49,111 nucleotides of DNA from an uncultured Bacilli bacterium (GTDB lineage: Bacteria > Bacillota_I > Bacilli_A > RF39 > UBA660). Below the pieces are notes generated by a model, which was given only the letters and a program-made list of their open reading frames with translations, did no database searches and was not told where the DNA came from. Below are positions 7,851-15,927 of the stretch, piece by piece. The number at the start of each line of letters is the position of its first letter. Within the stretch, counting starts at the first letter, position 1. Location: NCBI GenBank assembly GCA_910586195.1, contig CAJUHO010000007.1:1-49111 (forward strand), read 5' to 3'. The translations under genes and the position numbers were made by a program.

Positions 7851-8066
7851 TTACTTATTATTATAACTTCCACTAATTTGGTTCATTCCATTTTGAACTA
7901 AACGTCTAGTGATTTCACCACCAACTGATCCATTAGCACGACTAGTAGCATCTGGTCCTAAGTTAACACCGAATTCATTAGCTATTTCATATTTCATTTT
8001 ATCGATAGCTTGTTTAGCTCCTGGTACTCTCATTTTTACAGAGTTATTATTATTGTTGTTGCTCAT
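7851..8066 (-). CDS. Alpha/beta-type small acid-soluble spore protein
   Basis: A 71-residue SASP, which coats and protects DNA in the dormant spore. The core carries the family signatures: KYEIANEFGV, containing the germination-protease cleavage region, then LGPDATSRANGSVGGEITRRLV. An Asn-rich N-terminus precedes it. The ribosome-binding site AGGAGGTGA is near perfect. Upstream lies a sigma-G-like promoter and downstream a strong terminator, so it is a monocistronic forespore gene. Its place next to thiI matches sspA in Bacillus subtilis. This is the clearest evidence that the organism makes endospores. Confidence 0.95.
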   Translation of the reverse strand: MSNNNNNNSVKMRVPGAKQAIDKMKYEIANEFGVNLGPDATSRANGSVGGEITRRLVQNGMNQISGSYNNK

Positions 8067-8090
8067 TCTTTTTCACCTCCTATACATTTA

Positions 8091-8120
8091 TAGAATGTGA
8101 AAAAATGACAATTTCATACA
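8091..8120 (-). promoter_or_regulatory. Sigma-G-like promoter of the SASP gene
   Basis: On the minus strand TGTATG (-35) and CATTCTA (-10) are separated by 17 bases. Both fit the Bacillus sigma-G consensus (TGHATR and CATWMTA), as expected for a forespore SASP gene. The assignment rests on pattern match only. Confidence 0.65.
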
Positions 8121-8150
8121 TAATTTACATTGGTAAATTATTCCTAATTT

Positions 8151-9338
8151 TTATAGTAAGTTTTTAAACTCTTCTTCTTCATTATCTGTAATTTTTATTG
8201 TAAAAGTTTCATCTAAACATTTATTAATTAATGAATCATAGGAAATCATTTCTTCCGTTTTTAAACATGTATCCATTCTTGGATGGATGACTGGATGTTT
8301 AGGTACAAAAACTGTACAGCAATCTTCATATGGTAAAATACTAATATCATAAGTATCTATTTTTTTAGCAATATCCATAATTTCCAATTTATCGAGACAA
8401 GCAACTGGTCGAATCACTGGCATATTGGTTACCGAATTAATCACATTCATGCTTACCAGTGTTTGACTTGCTACTTGTCCAATAGATTCACCATTAATAA
8501 TGACTAATGCTTTATTTTTTTCAGCAAGTAAAGTCATAATGCGGTACATCATTCTACGCATAATTGTAATACAATAATCAGGATTACAATTTTTGTAAAT
8601 TTCTTCTTGTATTTGTGTAAACGGCACAATATGCAAGTGTATACAATCTGTATAATTTACTAATTTTTTTGTCAAATCAATAACTTTATTACGCGCCTCT
8701 ATACTTGTATGCGGCAAAGCCTCAAAATAAACGGCATCAACTTTAATTCCTCTTTTCATTGCTAAATATCCAGCAACAGGAGAATCAATACCACCACTAA
8801 GCATCAACATTCCTTTCGCTTGTGTTCCTACAGGATATCCACCACTTGCCTTTATGCTATTAGTGTAAATGTAACTTTGATATGGCTTAATTTCTACTGT
8901 AAATACAATGTCTGGATTATGTACATCTACTTTAATATCTTTTATATTTTTTAATATAATACTTCCTAGTACTCTAGCATACTCTAAACTTTTCATGGGA
9001 AAAGACTTATCACTTCTTTTTACTTCTATTTTAAAAGTATGGAAATTTTTTTCATATGCTATGTTTAATAGCTCATTTTCTATTGTTTCTCTATTAGTAT
9101 TTACCATATAAGCATTATGATACTTATAAATCCCAAAAGTATTTTGTACAATCTCTTCAATTTTTTCTAAATCCTTTTCTAAAAATTCAATATACATCCT
9201 AGAAATATCTTGTACAATTTTCACCTCGTAATTTTTTAATTTGTGTTGCAAATTTTCCGTCAATTTTTTCACAAAAAAATTACGATTTCCGCGTTTTGTC
9301 GTCAGTTCTCCGTACTTAATTAAGATAACTTTTTTCAT
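8151..9338 (-). CDS. thiI: tRNA 4-thiouridine synthetase ThiI
   Basis: About 395 residues. ThiI adenylates and thiolates U8 of tRNA and can supply sulfur for thiamine. The N-terminus has the usual KKVILIKYGEL opening and a THUMP region. The PP-loop ATP pyrophosphatase motif SGGIDSPVAG is near residue 185, and DCCTVFVPKHPV lies near the C-terminus. There is no rhodanese domain, as in other Bacillota, where a dedicated IscS/NifZ desulfurase supplies sulfur; no desulfurase gene is in this window. I place the start at the ATG at 9338 because GGTGAT lies upstream and the family begins here, not at the in-frame codon at 9356. Confidence 0.94.
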   Translation of the reverse strand: MKKVILIKYGELTTKRGNRNFFVKKLTENLQHKLKNYEVKIVQDISRMYIEFLEKDLEKIEEIVQNTFGIYKYHNAYMVNTNRETIENELLNIAYEKNFHTFKIEVKRSDKSFPMKSLEYARVLGSIILKNIKDIKVDVHNPDIVFTVEIKPYQSYIYTNSIKASGGYPVGTQAKGMLMLSGGIDSPVAGYLAMKRGIKVDAVYFEALPHTSIEARNKVIDLTKKLVNYTDCIHLHIVPFTQIQEEIYKNCNPDYCITIMRRMMYRIMTLLAEKNKALVIINGESIGQVASQTLVSMNVINSVTNMPVIRPVACLDKLEIMDIAKKIDTYDISILPYEDCCTVFVPKHPVIHPRMDTCLKTEEMISYDSLINKCLDETFTIKITDNEEEEFKNLL

Positions 9339-9372
9339 TTTTACATCACCAACCATATTCTAACAGAAAAAG

Positions 9373-9398
9373 AAAAACAAAGATAGTCTAACTTTGTT
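9373..9398 (-). terminator. Intrinsic terminator after the pilin-like gene
   Basis: AACAAAG (9376-9382) and CTTTGTT (9392-9398) pair around a nine-base loop and the minus strand continues into a T-rich run. It closes the ezrA/pilin-like unit before thiI. Confidence 0.65.
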
Positions 9399-10032
9399 CT
9401 ATTTCTTTTCCATCCACTAACTGTACTAATTTTTTTGTACGATAAAATGTCTTAGAATATACGCCATACTTCTTTGGAATTTGCTCTATCGATTCATAGT
9501 CACTAGAAGTCTTTTTATTAAAGGCATATAAAAACATGTCTGCACCATAGACTTCATTAAAAACTTCCTTGCCTTTTTCCTTATAATTATATGACTCTAT
9601 TTTCTGAGCATTTTTATCTAACTTTTTTTCTTGCCATTGGCCTATTCTATAAATCTTGTATTCTTCTGCTGCTATATATTGATGATCAATTAGGTAATTT
9701 CCACATCGCAATGTAATGTACTTTCTTTCACCCTCATATTCTACTTTTGATTCAGTTGGACTACAATATTCGGGTCCGCCAAAAGGATTCTTGATGCGTG
9801 TAAACATGTCATCATCTAAAAGTTCAATCATATAAACAGAGTCATTATTATTTTCCATTTCATAAATGGTAGCACTAAGACCAAATACTCTAGCATTATA
9901 TTCCATTACCTTGTATTTTTCTTCATAACTAGACTCAATTGCTATCATTAGAAGAATTGTTGCTAAAATTAAACAAATAGTTGAAACCGTTAACATTTCT
10001 CTTGATCCAAATCCTTTATTATTTTTAATCAT
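9388..10032 (-). CDS. Type IV pilin-like (pseudopilin) protein
   Basis: About 214 residues. The N-terminus MIKNNKG-FGSREML is followed by a long hydrophobic helix. A prepilin-peptidase site would cut after Gly, leaving Phe at +1 and Glu at +5, the hallmark of class III/IV-type pilins. The C-terminal part is soluble and acidic. The ATG at 10032 sits four bases after GGTG inside the end of ezrA, and the genes overlap by eight bases. No assembly ATPase or prepilin peptidase is in the window. The pilin reading rests on the N-terminal motif alone; a plain membrane-anchored protein is the alternative. Confidence 0.6.
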   Translation of the reverse strand: MIKNNKGFGSREMLTVSTICLILATILLMIAIESSYEEKYKVMEYNARVFGLSATIYEMENNNDSVYMIELLDDDMFTRIKNPFGGPEYCSPTESKVEYEGERKYITLRCGNYLIDHQYIAAEEYKIYRIGQWQEKKLDKNAQKIESYNYKEKGKEVFNEVYGADMFLYAFNKKTSSDYESIEQIPKKYGVYSKTFYRTKKLVQLVDGKEIEQS

Positions 10033-11743
10033 CATACACCGCCAATAATTTCTTATATATATTTTCATCTACTAATTTCGTTGTTTTTATGGAAGTATCT
10101 AGAGACTTTTTATAATTTCCCTTAAAAAATTCTTTTTCTGCCTGCATTAGTCCTGCATCTATTTCAGGATAAGCATTTCTATAACGATTTCCATAAACAA
10201 TCGTCATTTCTGCCATTTGGGCTGTTTTAACCATTTCATTTGTTGTGTTATATAATTTTAATACTAAATCTCTTGCTGTATCTACTCGTGTATTTAAGGT
10301 ATTAATCACAATTGGCTTTTTTTCTAGTTCCTTGATTACCTCTAGAATTGCTTCATTTGCTTCTGATAACTGTACAAAATAATCATCTGTAATAATTGGT
10401 ACTTTATAACTACGAATTTTTACTTTACATTGCTTAAGAAATGCTTCTATTTCTGTTAATTGTTCACGCGCTCTTTGTTCATCATCATACATATTCCCAA
10501 GAGACTTTAATGCAATATCAAATGACTCTTCCATATTCTTTAGTCGAATTGTCAACTCTTCTATTTCTTTATGCAAAATGGAATATGGTGCGTTAGAAGT
10601 TCCAACACGCCCTAGCAAATTTTTATAATCATCATTAATCATTACTAAAGTTTTATTAACCTCTTTGATAATATCCAAATCTTCATCTTTTAAGTCATAC
10701 ATTCTTTTAATATCATCTAGCTGTGCATATACATCCTCTGCTAGTTTATTCATTTTATTTATCTTCTTAGAAAAATCATGGCTAATTTCCTCGTATACTT
10801 TTCGCGATAATCTTTCCTTTTCAAAATCTACAAATAAAGAATCTAAGTAATCTAGGATTGTTTTTAGTTCAAACATACAATCTTCTAAATTTAACACTTT
10901 CACCTTATCTAGTATTGTATTAATATTATTGCTTGCTTCTTTAATATTATAATCTAAGTTTAAATAATCTAGTGGATAATTATTCGCAATCATGTCTTTG
11001 GCAGTTAACTCTACTTCTCTCATCCGCTTGGGAATTAATTGTTTGGCCATTAATAGAACATCTGGTATTTCATCTACTATAATTCCCATATGATCAATCA
11101 TGGTATCAAGCGCTTTTACAATATGCACTACTTCATTATAATCATTTAATTCCATGGCTTTTTCAAAGTCTAAAAAGCGTTTTTCAATATTTTCTAACTG
11201 TAACTCTACTGCTTCTTGCATATCATCATATAGCTCTTTATGTTTTTGATATTCCTGGTTTTCTTCTCGATACTTTGATTTTAGTTTTGTAACAATACTA
11301 CGATATTTCTCTTCACTTAAAGTAACCTCTTTAATTTCTTCTAATAAATGATTAGCCTTTTCTCTAGCCTTATAAATTTCAAGTTCTGTTTTAGCAATGC
11401 GATAGCGACAACTCTTATAGTCACCCTTATCAAAATAAGTATCTAAATCTACTATCATATCATCTATTCTAGAAAGCTGATTTTTTTTAATATCATCAAA
11501 CTTGTCTTGCCAATGATTATACTTTTCTTCCATTCTTTCATTTTTGATTATAGGTTCAATTTTAGAAAGCTCTGTAGGAACTGGAGTAGAGGCAATCAAA
11601 TTTTTTTCACGTTCCAAATTATCTAAAATCGTCCGATAACGTAATGCTTTTTTCTTAGTAATTAAATGGAATAGTACTGCAACAACAATAACAACAATTC
11701 CAACAAACGTGGCAATAAAAAGAATTCGTCCTTGTCCTTGCAT
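10025..11743 (-). CDS. ezrA: Septation ring formation regulator EzrA
   Basis: A 572-residue protein close to the family's usual 560-570. One N-terminal membrane segment (about residues 5-27) is followed by long alpha-helical spectrin-like repeats to the C-terminus, with the EzrA-type opening TPVPTELSKIEPII and EEKYNHWQDKFDDI. EzrA binds FtsZ, limits Z rings to midcell and coordinates lateral and septal wall synthesis. The ATG follows GAGGTGTTGTT. Its place between rpsD and thiI agrees with the Bacillus order. The first gene of its transcript, it is divergent from rpsD and followed by an overlapping pilin-like gene. Confidence 0.92.
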   Translation of the reverse strand: MQGQGRILFIATFVGIVVIVVAVLFHLITKKKALRYRTILDNLEREKNLIASTPVPTELSKIEPIIKNERMEEKYNHWQDKFDDIKKNQLSRIDDMIVDLDTYFDKGDYKSCRYRIAKTELEIYKAREKANHLLEEIKEVTLSEEKYRSIVTKLKSKYREENQEYQKHKELYDDMQEAVELQLENIEKRFLDFEKAMELNDYNEVVHIVKALDTMIDHMGIIVDEIPDVLLMAKQLIPKRMREVELTAKDMIANNYPLDYLNLDYNIKEASNNINTILDKVKVLNLEDCMFELKTILDYLDSLFVDFEKERLSRKVYEEISHDFSKKINKMNKLAEDVYAQLDDIKRMYDLKDEDLDIIKEVNKTLVMINDDYKNLLGRVGTSNAPYSILHKEIEELTIRLKNMEESFDIALKSLGNMYDDEQRAREQLTEIEAFLKQCKVKIRSYKVPIITDDYFVQLSEANEAILEVIKELEKKPIVINTLNTRVDTARDLVLKLYNTTNEMVKTAQMAEMTIVYGNRYRNAYPEIDAGLMQAEKEFFKGNYKKSLDTSIKTTKLVDENIYKKLLAVYDD

Positions 11744-11877
11744 AACAACACCTCATATTCTATTATTTATTTTATCACAAATAAAATACATTTTTCTACA
11801 TTTTTAATATTTTTTTTGTTACCATACATTTTTCTATGCTATTTTCCCAACTTTCATTATAAAAATCAAGGATTTTA

Positions 11878-11906
11878 TTGACTTTCTTTTAAGTTTTGCA
11901 TATAAT
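11878..11906 (+). promoter_or_regulatory. Sigma-A promoter of rpsD
   Basis: TTGACT (11878-11883), a 17-base spacer and TATAAT (11901-11906): one of the best housekeeping promoters in the window, upstream of a leader of about 155 bases. Confidence 0.85.
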
Positions 11907-11912
11907 TAATAC

Positions 11913-12064
11913 TGCAATTCACTTGAAACAGCATATTTAGAATAAATAAACGTGTTTTTCGAAAATGAAAGCAGTAACCGTTGCTGTTAGGCGAAACTTG
12001 AGAGAAACTCCCTTATTTATGGCTAAATAATTTTAAGGGAACTTGTAATATGTAGAAGAGGAGA
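11913..12064 (+). promoter_or_regulatory. Probable S4 autoregulatory leader
   Basis: The long untranslated leader of rpsD can fold. A stem CCCTTA/TAAGGG with inner TTTA/TAAA lies at about 12010-12043, and the segment GCAGTAACCGTTGCTG (11970-11985) can also pair locally. In Bacillus subtilis, S4 represses its own mRNA by binding a structured leader in this position. The function here is inferred from position, length and fold potential, not from a matched consensus. Confidence 0.5.
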
Positions 12065-12070
12065 ATGAAG

Positions 12071-12673
12071 ATGTCAAGATATACTGGACCTAGTTACAAA
12101 CAAGCTCGTCGTGTTGGATTTTCTATTAGTGAAACAGGAAAAGAATTAGCACGTCGTCCTTATGGACCTGGACAACATGGAAATGCTCGTCGTGGAAAGC
12201 TTTCTGATTATGGAGTTCAATTAAAAGAAAAACAAAAGCTACGTTTTATGTATGGACTAAATGAAAAACAATTTAGAAAAACTTTTGATGAAGCTGCCAA
12301 AATGAAAGGTGTACATGGTGAAAATTTCTTACGTTTGTTAGAATCTCGTCTTGATAACTTAGTTTATCGTATGGGATTTGCTACAACTCGTCGTGGTTCT
12401 AGACAACTTGTAAACCATGGACATATTACTGTAAATGGTAAAAAGGTAGATATCCCATCTTATCGTGTAAAGGTAGGAGATACTATTGCTTTAAAAGAAT
12501 CATCTAAAGATCATAAGGCAGTACAAGACGCACTTGCTAAAGTAACAAAGCGTGTAGAATTTGTAACATTTGATGATAATAAACTATCTGGAACTTTTGT
12601 TAGATTACCAGAAAGAGCTGAATTAAATGCCGATATTAATGAATCATTAATTGTTGAATTCTATAATAAATAG
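12071..12673 (+). CDS. rpsD: 30S ribosomal protein S4
   Basis: A 200-residue primary rRNA-binding protein that nucleates 30S body assembly. It begins SRYTGPSYKQAR and contains GQHGNARRGKLSDYG, RLDNLVYRMGF and the S4 RNA-binding domain (about residues 90-150, LVNHGHITVNGKKVDIPSYRV). I choose the second ATG at 12071: GAGGAG lies seven bases before it but only one base before the ATG at 12065. There is no zinc-binding Cys set near the N-terminus, so it is the C-minus form. It is monocistronic, with a strong promoter, a long leader and a terminator. Confidence 0.97.
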   Translation: MSRYTGPSYKQARRVGFSISETGKELARRPYGPGQHGNARRGKLSDYGVQLKEKQKLRFMYGLNEKQFRKTFDEAAKMKGVHGENFLRLLESRLDNLVYRMGFATTRRGSRQLVNHGHITVNGKKVDIPSYRVKVGDTIALKESSKDHKAVQDALAKVTKRVEFVTFDDNKLSGTFVRLPERAELNADINESLIVEFYNK

Positions 12674-12680
12674 AACAAAA

Positions 12681-12706
12681 CCAGTCTTAATAAAGACTGG
12701 CTTTTT
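12681..12706 (+). terminator. Intrinsic terminator of rpsD
   Basis: CCAGTCTT (12681-12688) and AAGACTGG (12693-12700) form a perfect 8-bp stem with an AATA loop, followed by C and six T. Shared with the convergent minus-strand operon that ends at 12706. Confidence 0.9.
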
Positions 12707-13059
12707 TATTTTATTCTTTTCTTTAAAACTTGATTAATCTCTTTCTTCGTTGGTTTACTCGTAAAACCTTCTCCCCATATCTCTGCTAATAGTTTTTCTG
12801 CTGCTTGATATTTAGATATCTGTTTTAAGCTTTCAACTTCTAAATATTCTTTTGACTTACAATGAGAATATATTATTTCTTCATATGCATCATCTTCTAA
12901 ATCTGCATAACTATCTGTTTGCATATCCATATAGTTTGGAATAAGTCCCCTATATACTAAAGCATTTTCTTTTACAATGGGCGTGGTTTCAGAAAATAAA
13001 TTATTTTCATTTGCCACTTTTAATTTACGAATTGTACCTATATAATATGTTCTAAACAT
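12706..13059 (-). CDS. Hypothetical protein
   Basis: A 117-residue soluble, acidic protein opening FRTYYIGTIRKLKVANENN, with a Tyr/Asp/Glu-rich middle and a basic C-terminus. No family recognised. The ATG at 13059 follows AGGAGG at five bases. It is the last gene of a minus-strand operon, 15 bases after the coiled-coil gene, and probably shares a function with it. Confidence 0.6.
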   Translation of the reverse strand: MFRTYYIGTIRKLKVANENNLFSETTPIVKENALVYRGLIPNYMDMQTDSYADLEDDAYEEIIYSHCKSKEYLEVESLKQISKYQAAEKLLAEIWGEGFTSKPTKKEINQVLKKRIK

Positions 13060-13074
13060 CAAAACCTCCTATAA

Positions 13075-14025
13075 TTATTCATCCCTCAATACTTTTATTT
13101 TTTGTTCATTATATTCCATCGCATCATCGTATTGATCTACTACTTCTTCTAATTGTACTGCTTCTTTTAATAGTGTGTCTTCAAGCTCTTCTAGCCTCTT
13201 TATGTTATTTAGAAATAAAACATTATCTGGAAATTCCTCGCAACTTTTTCGGTACTCATTTTGCAACTGTTTTATTTCTACTAAAGATTCCTTTACTAAT
13301 CCCTGATAATCTTTTATATTTAATTGATCTTGATAAATATCTTGATAATAAGAAGTGTCCACTTCTTTTCTTGTAATCACTTCATCTTCTTGTTGCATAA
13401 TCTTTTTTGTATCATGAACTAACTTCATTACTAAATAAAAGTCTGCTACTTTTTTGGGAACAAAACTTTCTAAAACCTTGGCTTCTATATTCCTTCTTAT
13501 CACCTTACCTGCTAAGGCAAGCGATTTACTAGCGATTCTAGATCGATACATAACAACTTCATAAGATTGAATTTGATTAATACGATTTATATATTCTTTA
13601 ATTTTAGCATGATGAGTTGCAATCATATCATCTACTATTTGAGAATTTTCTAATGCAGTATCATATTGAGTAGAAATATTGGCAAAAATATCTTCCTTTT
13701 TAGAAATCTGCTGTTCATTGTCGCTTTTCTTATCTTCTACTTTCTCCTTTTTCTCTTCTAAATTAGAAACTGTTTCTAAAATATCCTCTTCACTTTCCAC
13801 CTTCTTGACTTCTTCTGCCTCTTTTAAAACTTTTTCAAAAGCTTCTTCCAAGATTTTATATTTTTTTTCACACTTTTCTAAAGTCTCTTTATTAGAAACC
13901 TTATCATACTCTTTTAAAAGATTGCAAAAATCATTTTTTAGTGTTTCTAAAACTTTTAACTTTGATGAAAATATTTGAAATAATTTCTTATAATCTTGTG
14001 ATACTAGTGAAATATTCTCTTTCAT
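13075..14025 (-). CDS. Coiled-coil protein of unknown function
   Basis: A 316-residue, almost wholly helical protein with no signal or membrane segment. Heptad-like stretches cover about residues 20-130 (rich in Glu and Lys) and 215-310. A less charged block, about residues 140-200, contains RINQIQSYEVVMYRSRIASK and two aromatic clusters. I do not recognise a family; a cytoskeletal or scaffold role is possible but unproven. The start follows GAGGTGA. It sits between a histidine phosphatase gene and a 117-residue unknown in one operon. Confidence 0.65.
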   Translation of the reverse strand: MKENISLVSQDYKKLFQIFSSKLKVLETLKNDFCNLLKEYDKVSNKETLEKCEKKYKILEEAFEKVLKEAEEVKKVESEEDILETVSNLEEKKEKVEDKKSDNEQQISKKEDIFANISTQYDTALENSQIVDDMIATHHAKIKEYINRINQIQSYEVVMYRSRIASKSLALAGKVIRRNIEAKVLESFVPKKVADFYLVMKLVHDTKKIMQQEDEVITRKEVDTSYYQDIYQDQLNIKDYQGLVKESLVEIKQLQNEYRKSCEEFPDNVLFLNNIKRLEELEDTLLKEAVQLEEVVDQYDDAMEYNEQKIKVLRDE

Positions 14026-14066
14026 GCCTAGTCACCTCGAATTTCTATTATAACATACAACCCGTA

Positions 14067-14600
14067 TTATTTATATTGATATTTCAAAAAACAACAATTC
14101 TCAATTTCTATAAGAACCTTTTTGTTTTTAGGAGTATGCGTTATAATACGATGTAGAGTACGAATCACAGAACTATGACTAATAATTAATATTTTTTCAT
14201 TCTTATATTTATTCGATAAATCATCTAGGAATTCTTGACATCTCTTATATAAATCTTCTACTTTTTCGACACCATTCCTTCCACTATTCTTTGAATAATC
14301 CCAAAACTCTTCTGCATCATAATCTTCTATCTTTGCTCCTGAAAAATTTCCAACTTCTCTTTCTCGAATGCGCTCATCTGGTATTATTTCTACATAGTCC
14401 CCTACTAATAACATTGCTGTTTCAAATGTTCGGATTAATGGGGAAGTATAACAAATATCGAAAGAAATAGTCGCTATTTCCCGTCGAAGATATTTCGCTT
14501 CACACCTACCAGTTTGATTCAAATGGCTATTTTTATTGCCATGAAACATTTGATTTTTATTTTCATCTGTTTGTGCATGCCTTACTAAATAAAGTTCCAC
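14067..14600 (-). CDS. Histidine phosphatase family protein
   Basis: A 177-residue member of the phosphoglycerate-mutase-like branch of histidine phosphatases. The phospho-acceptor motif RHAQTDEN (His at about residue 8) and the second-His motif ISHSSVIRTL are present, with the conserved Arg in SPLIRTFETA and Glu in REREVGNFSG. Substrates in this family range from sugar phosphates to alpha-ribazole phosphate and cannot be told from sequence. It starts with GTG, overlapping the preceding stop by one base (TAGTG), with GGAGTGA upstream, so it is coupled to the propeller-like gene. Confidence 0.85.
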   Translation of the reverse strand: MELYLVRHAQTDENKNQMFHGNKNSHLNQTGRCEAKYLRREIATISFDICYTSPLIRTFETAMLLVGDYVEIIPDERIREREVGNFSGAKIEDYDAEEFWDYSKNSGRNGVEKVEDLYKRCQEFLDDLSNKYKNEKILIISHSSVIRTLHRIITHTPKNKKVLIEIENCCFLKYQYK

Positions 14601-15823
14601 TACTTCACTCCCAATACTTTTCCAGCAGTACTATAAGTTATAAATTTAGAAAAATGACCATGTTTCTTATATTTAGAATAACCGCTTACTAAATAAGAAT
14701 CTTCTACTACTGTAACATCTGTAAAATAGGAATTATTATTTTCACCATATTTTTCAACATATACCCCTTTTAAGTTTTTCTTATATTTGGCAAGTAAACC
14801 ATTATAAATATAAACGTTATTCTTTTTCGTCGATTTTTCTTTATCTAGAAACGCTTGGTGTCCTACTATCACTAAATTATTTTTTTCATCTGAGGTAACT
14901 GTATTAAAACGTTCTAAAGCATTTCCATTATATGTTACTTCCTCTAATTTTTCACAGTTTTCGTTATATTTTACTATTAGGGCATCGATATCATGATCAT
15001 ACTCATCCTCTTTCATCTTTTTCGCACCAACAACAAATAATTCATTTTCTATTTTGGTAATTCCTGTAAATCCTAAAGTATCAGTATAATTATAGTTTTC
15101 TGTTTTAATATGATCCCCATTTAAAGAATATTGACTAATAATTCCTACTCTTCCATAATTTTTTCCTACGGCATAAATATATTTATCTGTCACAACTAAA
15201 TCATTATAAAGACCTGACTTATTACCACCATAGTTATGCTGCCACATAACATTACCAGATTTATCATATTTTATAATAATTGCGCCACCTTCATTAGACA
15301 TTCCTAGAGTGGAATTCTCATAAATACTCTGTCCTACTACAATATAACCATCTTCTACTACTTTTATACCTTTAAATTTTGTATTTCCTAATACTTGAAA
15401 AGTTTTATAAAATAATTCTTTCCCATTTTTATCATATTTTACGATTAAAGCTGTCGTTGTATTTTCTTTGAGTTCCGTTTTAGTTTCTTGAACACCACCT
15501 ATGGCTACTGCGTTATCTCCATCTAATGCAACATTATAAAAGGAACTATTATATCCCCTATTAAAGTACTTCTCCCAAACTTTTTCGTATTTCTCATTAT
15601 ACTTTGTGATTTTTCCTTTCTCATAAGCTTTATCATTATGATTATTACTACCAACAGCAATATAGGATGAATCTATTTTTGAAAAAGCATTAATACTATC
15701 AAAATTATTGCTCTCTTCTTTATTATTTGCTTTTTTATAAAATATATAGAAAATATCTGCTACTAAAATTAGAAGACATAAAGATATAACTATACCAATA
15801 ATTATTTTCGCTTTTTTTGTCAT
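14600..15823 (-). CDS. Membrane-anchored beta-propeller-like protein
   Basis: About 407 residues. One N-terminal membrane helix (about 7-30) with a short cytosolic tail precedes a large extracellular domain. This has about seven repeats of the type 'IVKYDKNGKE ... G(I/V) ... DGYIVVG', as in PQQ- or Kelch-like propellers found on Bacillota surfaces. No catalytic residues can be assigned. I prefer the ATG at 15823, which follows GGAGAGTGG, over longer frames. It heads the operon with the histidine phosphatase and coiled-coil genes and is divergent from the YfhO-like gene. Confidence 0.7.
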   Translation of the reverse strand: MTKKAKIIIGIVISLCLLILVADIFYIFYKKANNKEESNNFDSINAFSKIDSSYIAVGSNNHNDKAYEKGKITKYNEKYEKVWEKYFNRGYNSSFYNVALDGDNAVAIGGVQETKTELKENTTTALIVKYDKNGKELFYKTFQVLGNTKFKGIKVVEDGYIVVGQSIYENSTLGMSNEGGAIIIKYDKSGNVMWQHNYGGNKSGLYNDLVVTDKYIYAVGKNYGRVGIISQYSLNGDHIKTENYNYTDTLGFTGITKIENELFVVGAKKMKEDEYDHDIDALIVKYNENCEKLEEVTYNGNALERFNTVTSDEKNNLVIVGHQAFLDKEKSTKKNNVYIYNGLLAKYKKNLKGVYVEKYGENNNSYFTDVTVVEDSYLVSGYSKYKKHGHFSKFITYSTAGKVLGVK

Positions 15824-15880
15824 TTTACCACTCTCCATTATATATAGTTTAACAAATATACACTTATATATCAATCATAT

Positions 15881-15909
15881 TTGTAGTTTTGTCCTAATTG
15901 GTATATAAT
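15881..15909 (+). promoter_or_regulatory. Sigma-A-like promoter of the YfhO-like gene
   Basis: TTGTAG (15881-15886), a 17-base spacer and TATAAT (15904-15909). Transcription would begin near 15916, which rules out start codons at or upstream of that point and supports the ATG at 15928. Confidence 0.7.
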
Positions 15910-15927
15910 GATTATATGAGGTTTGTT

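Larger units (their letters stand above)
11744..12070 (+). other. Divergent ezrA/rpsD intergenic region
   Basis: The left half is AT-rich and must hold the ezrA promoter, though no clear hexamers stand out. The right half contains the rpsD promoter (11878-11906) and its leader. No small gene was found. Confidence 0.5.
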
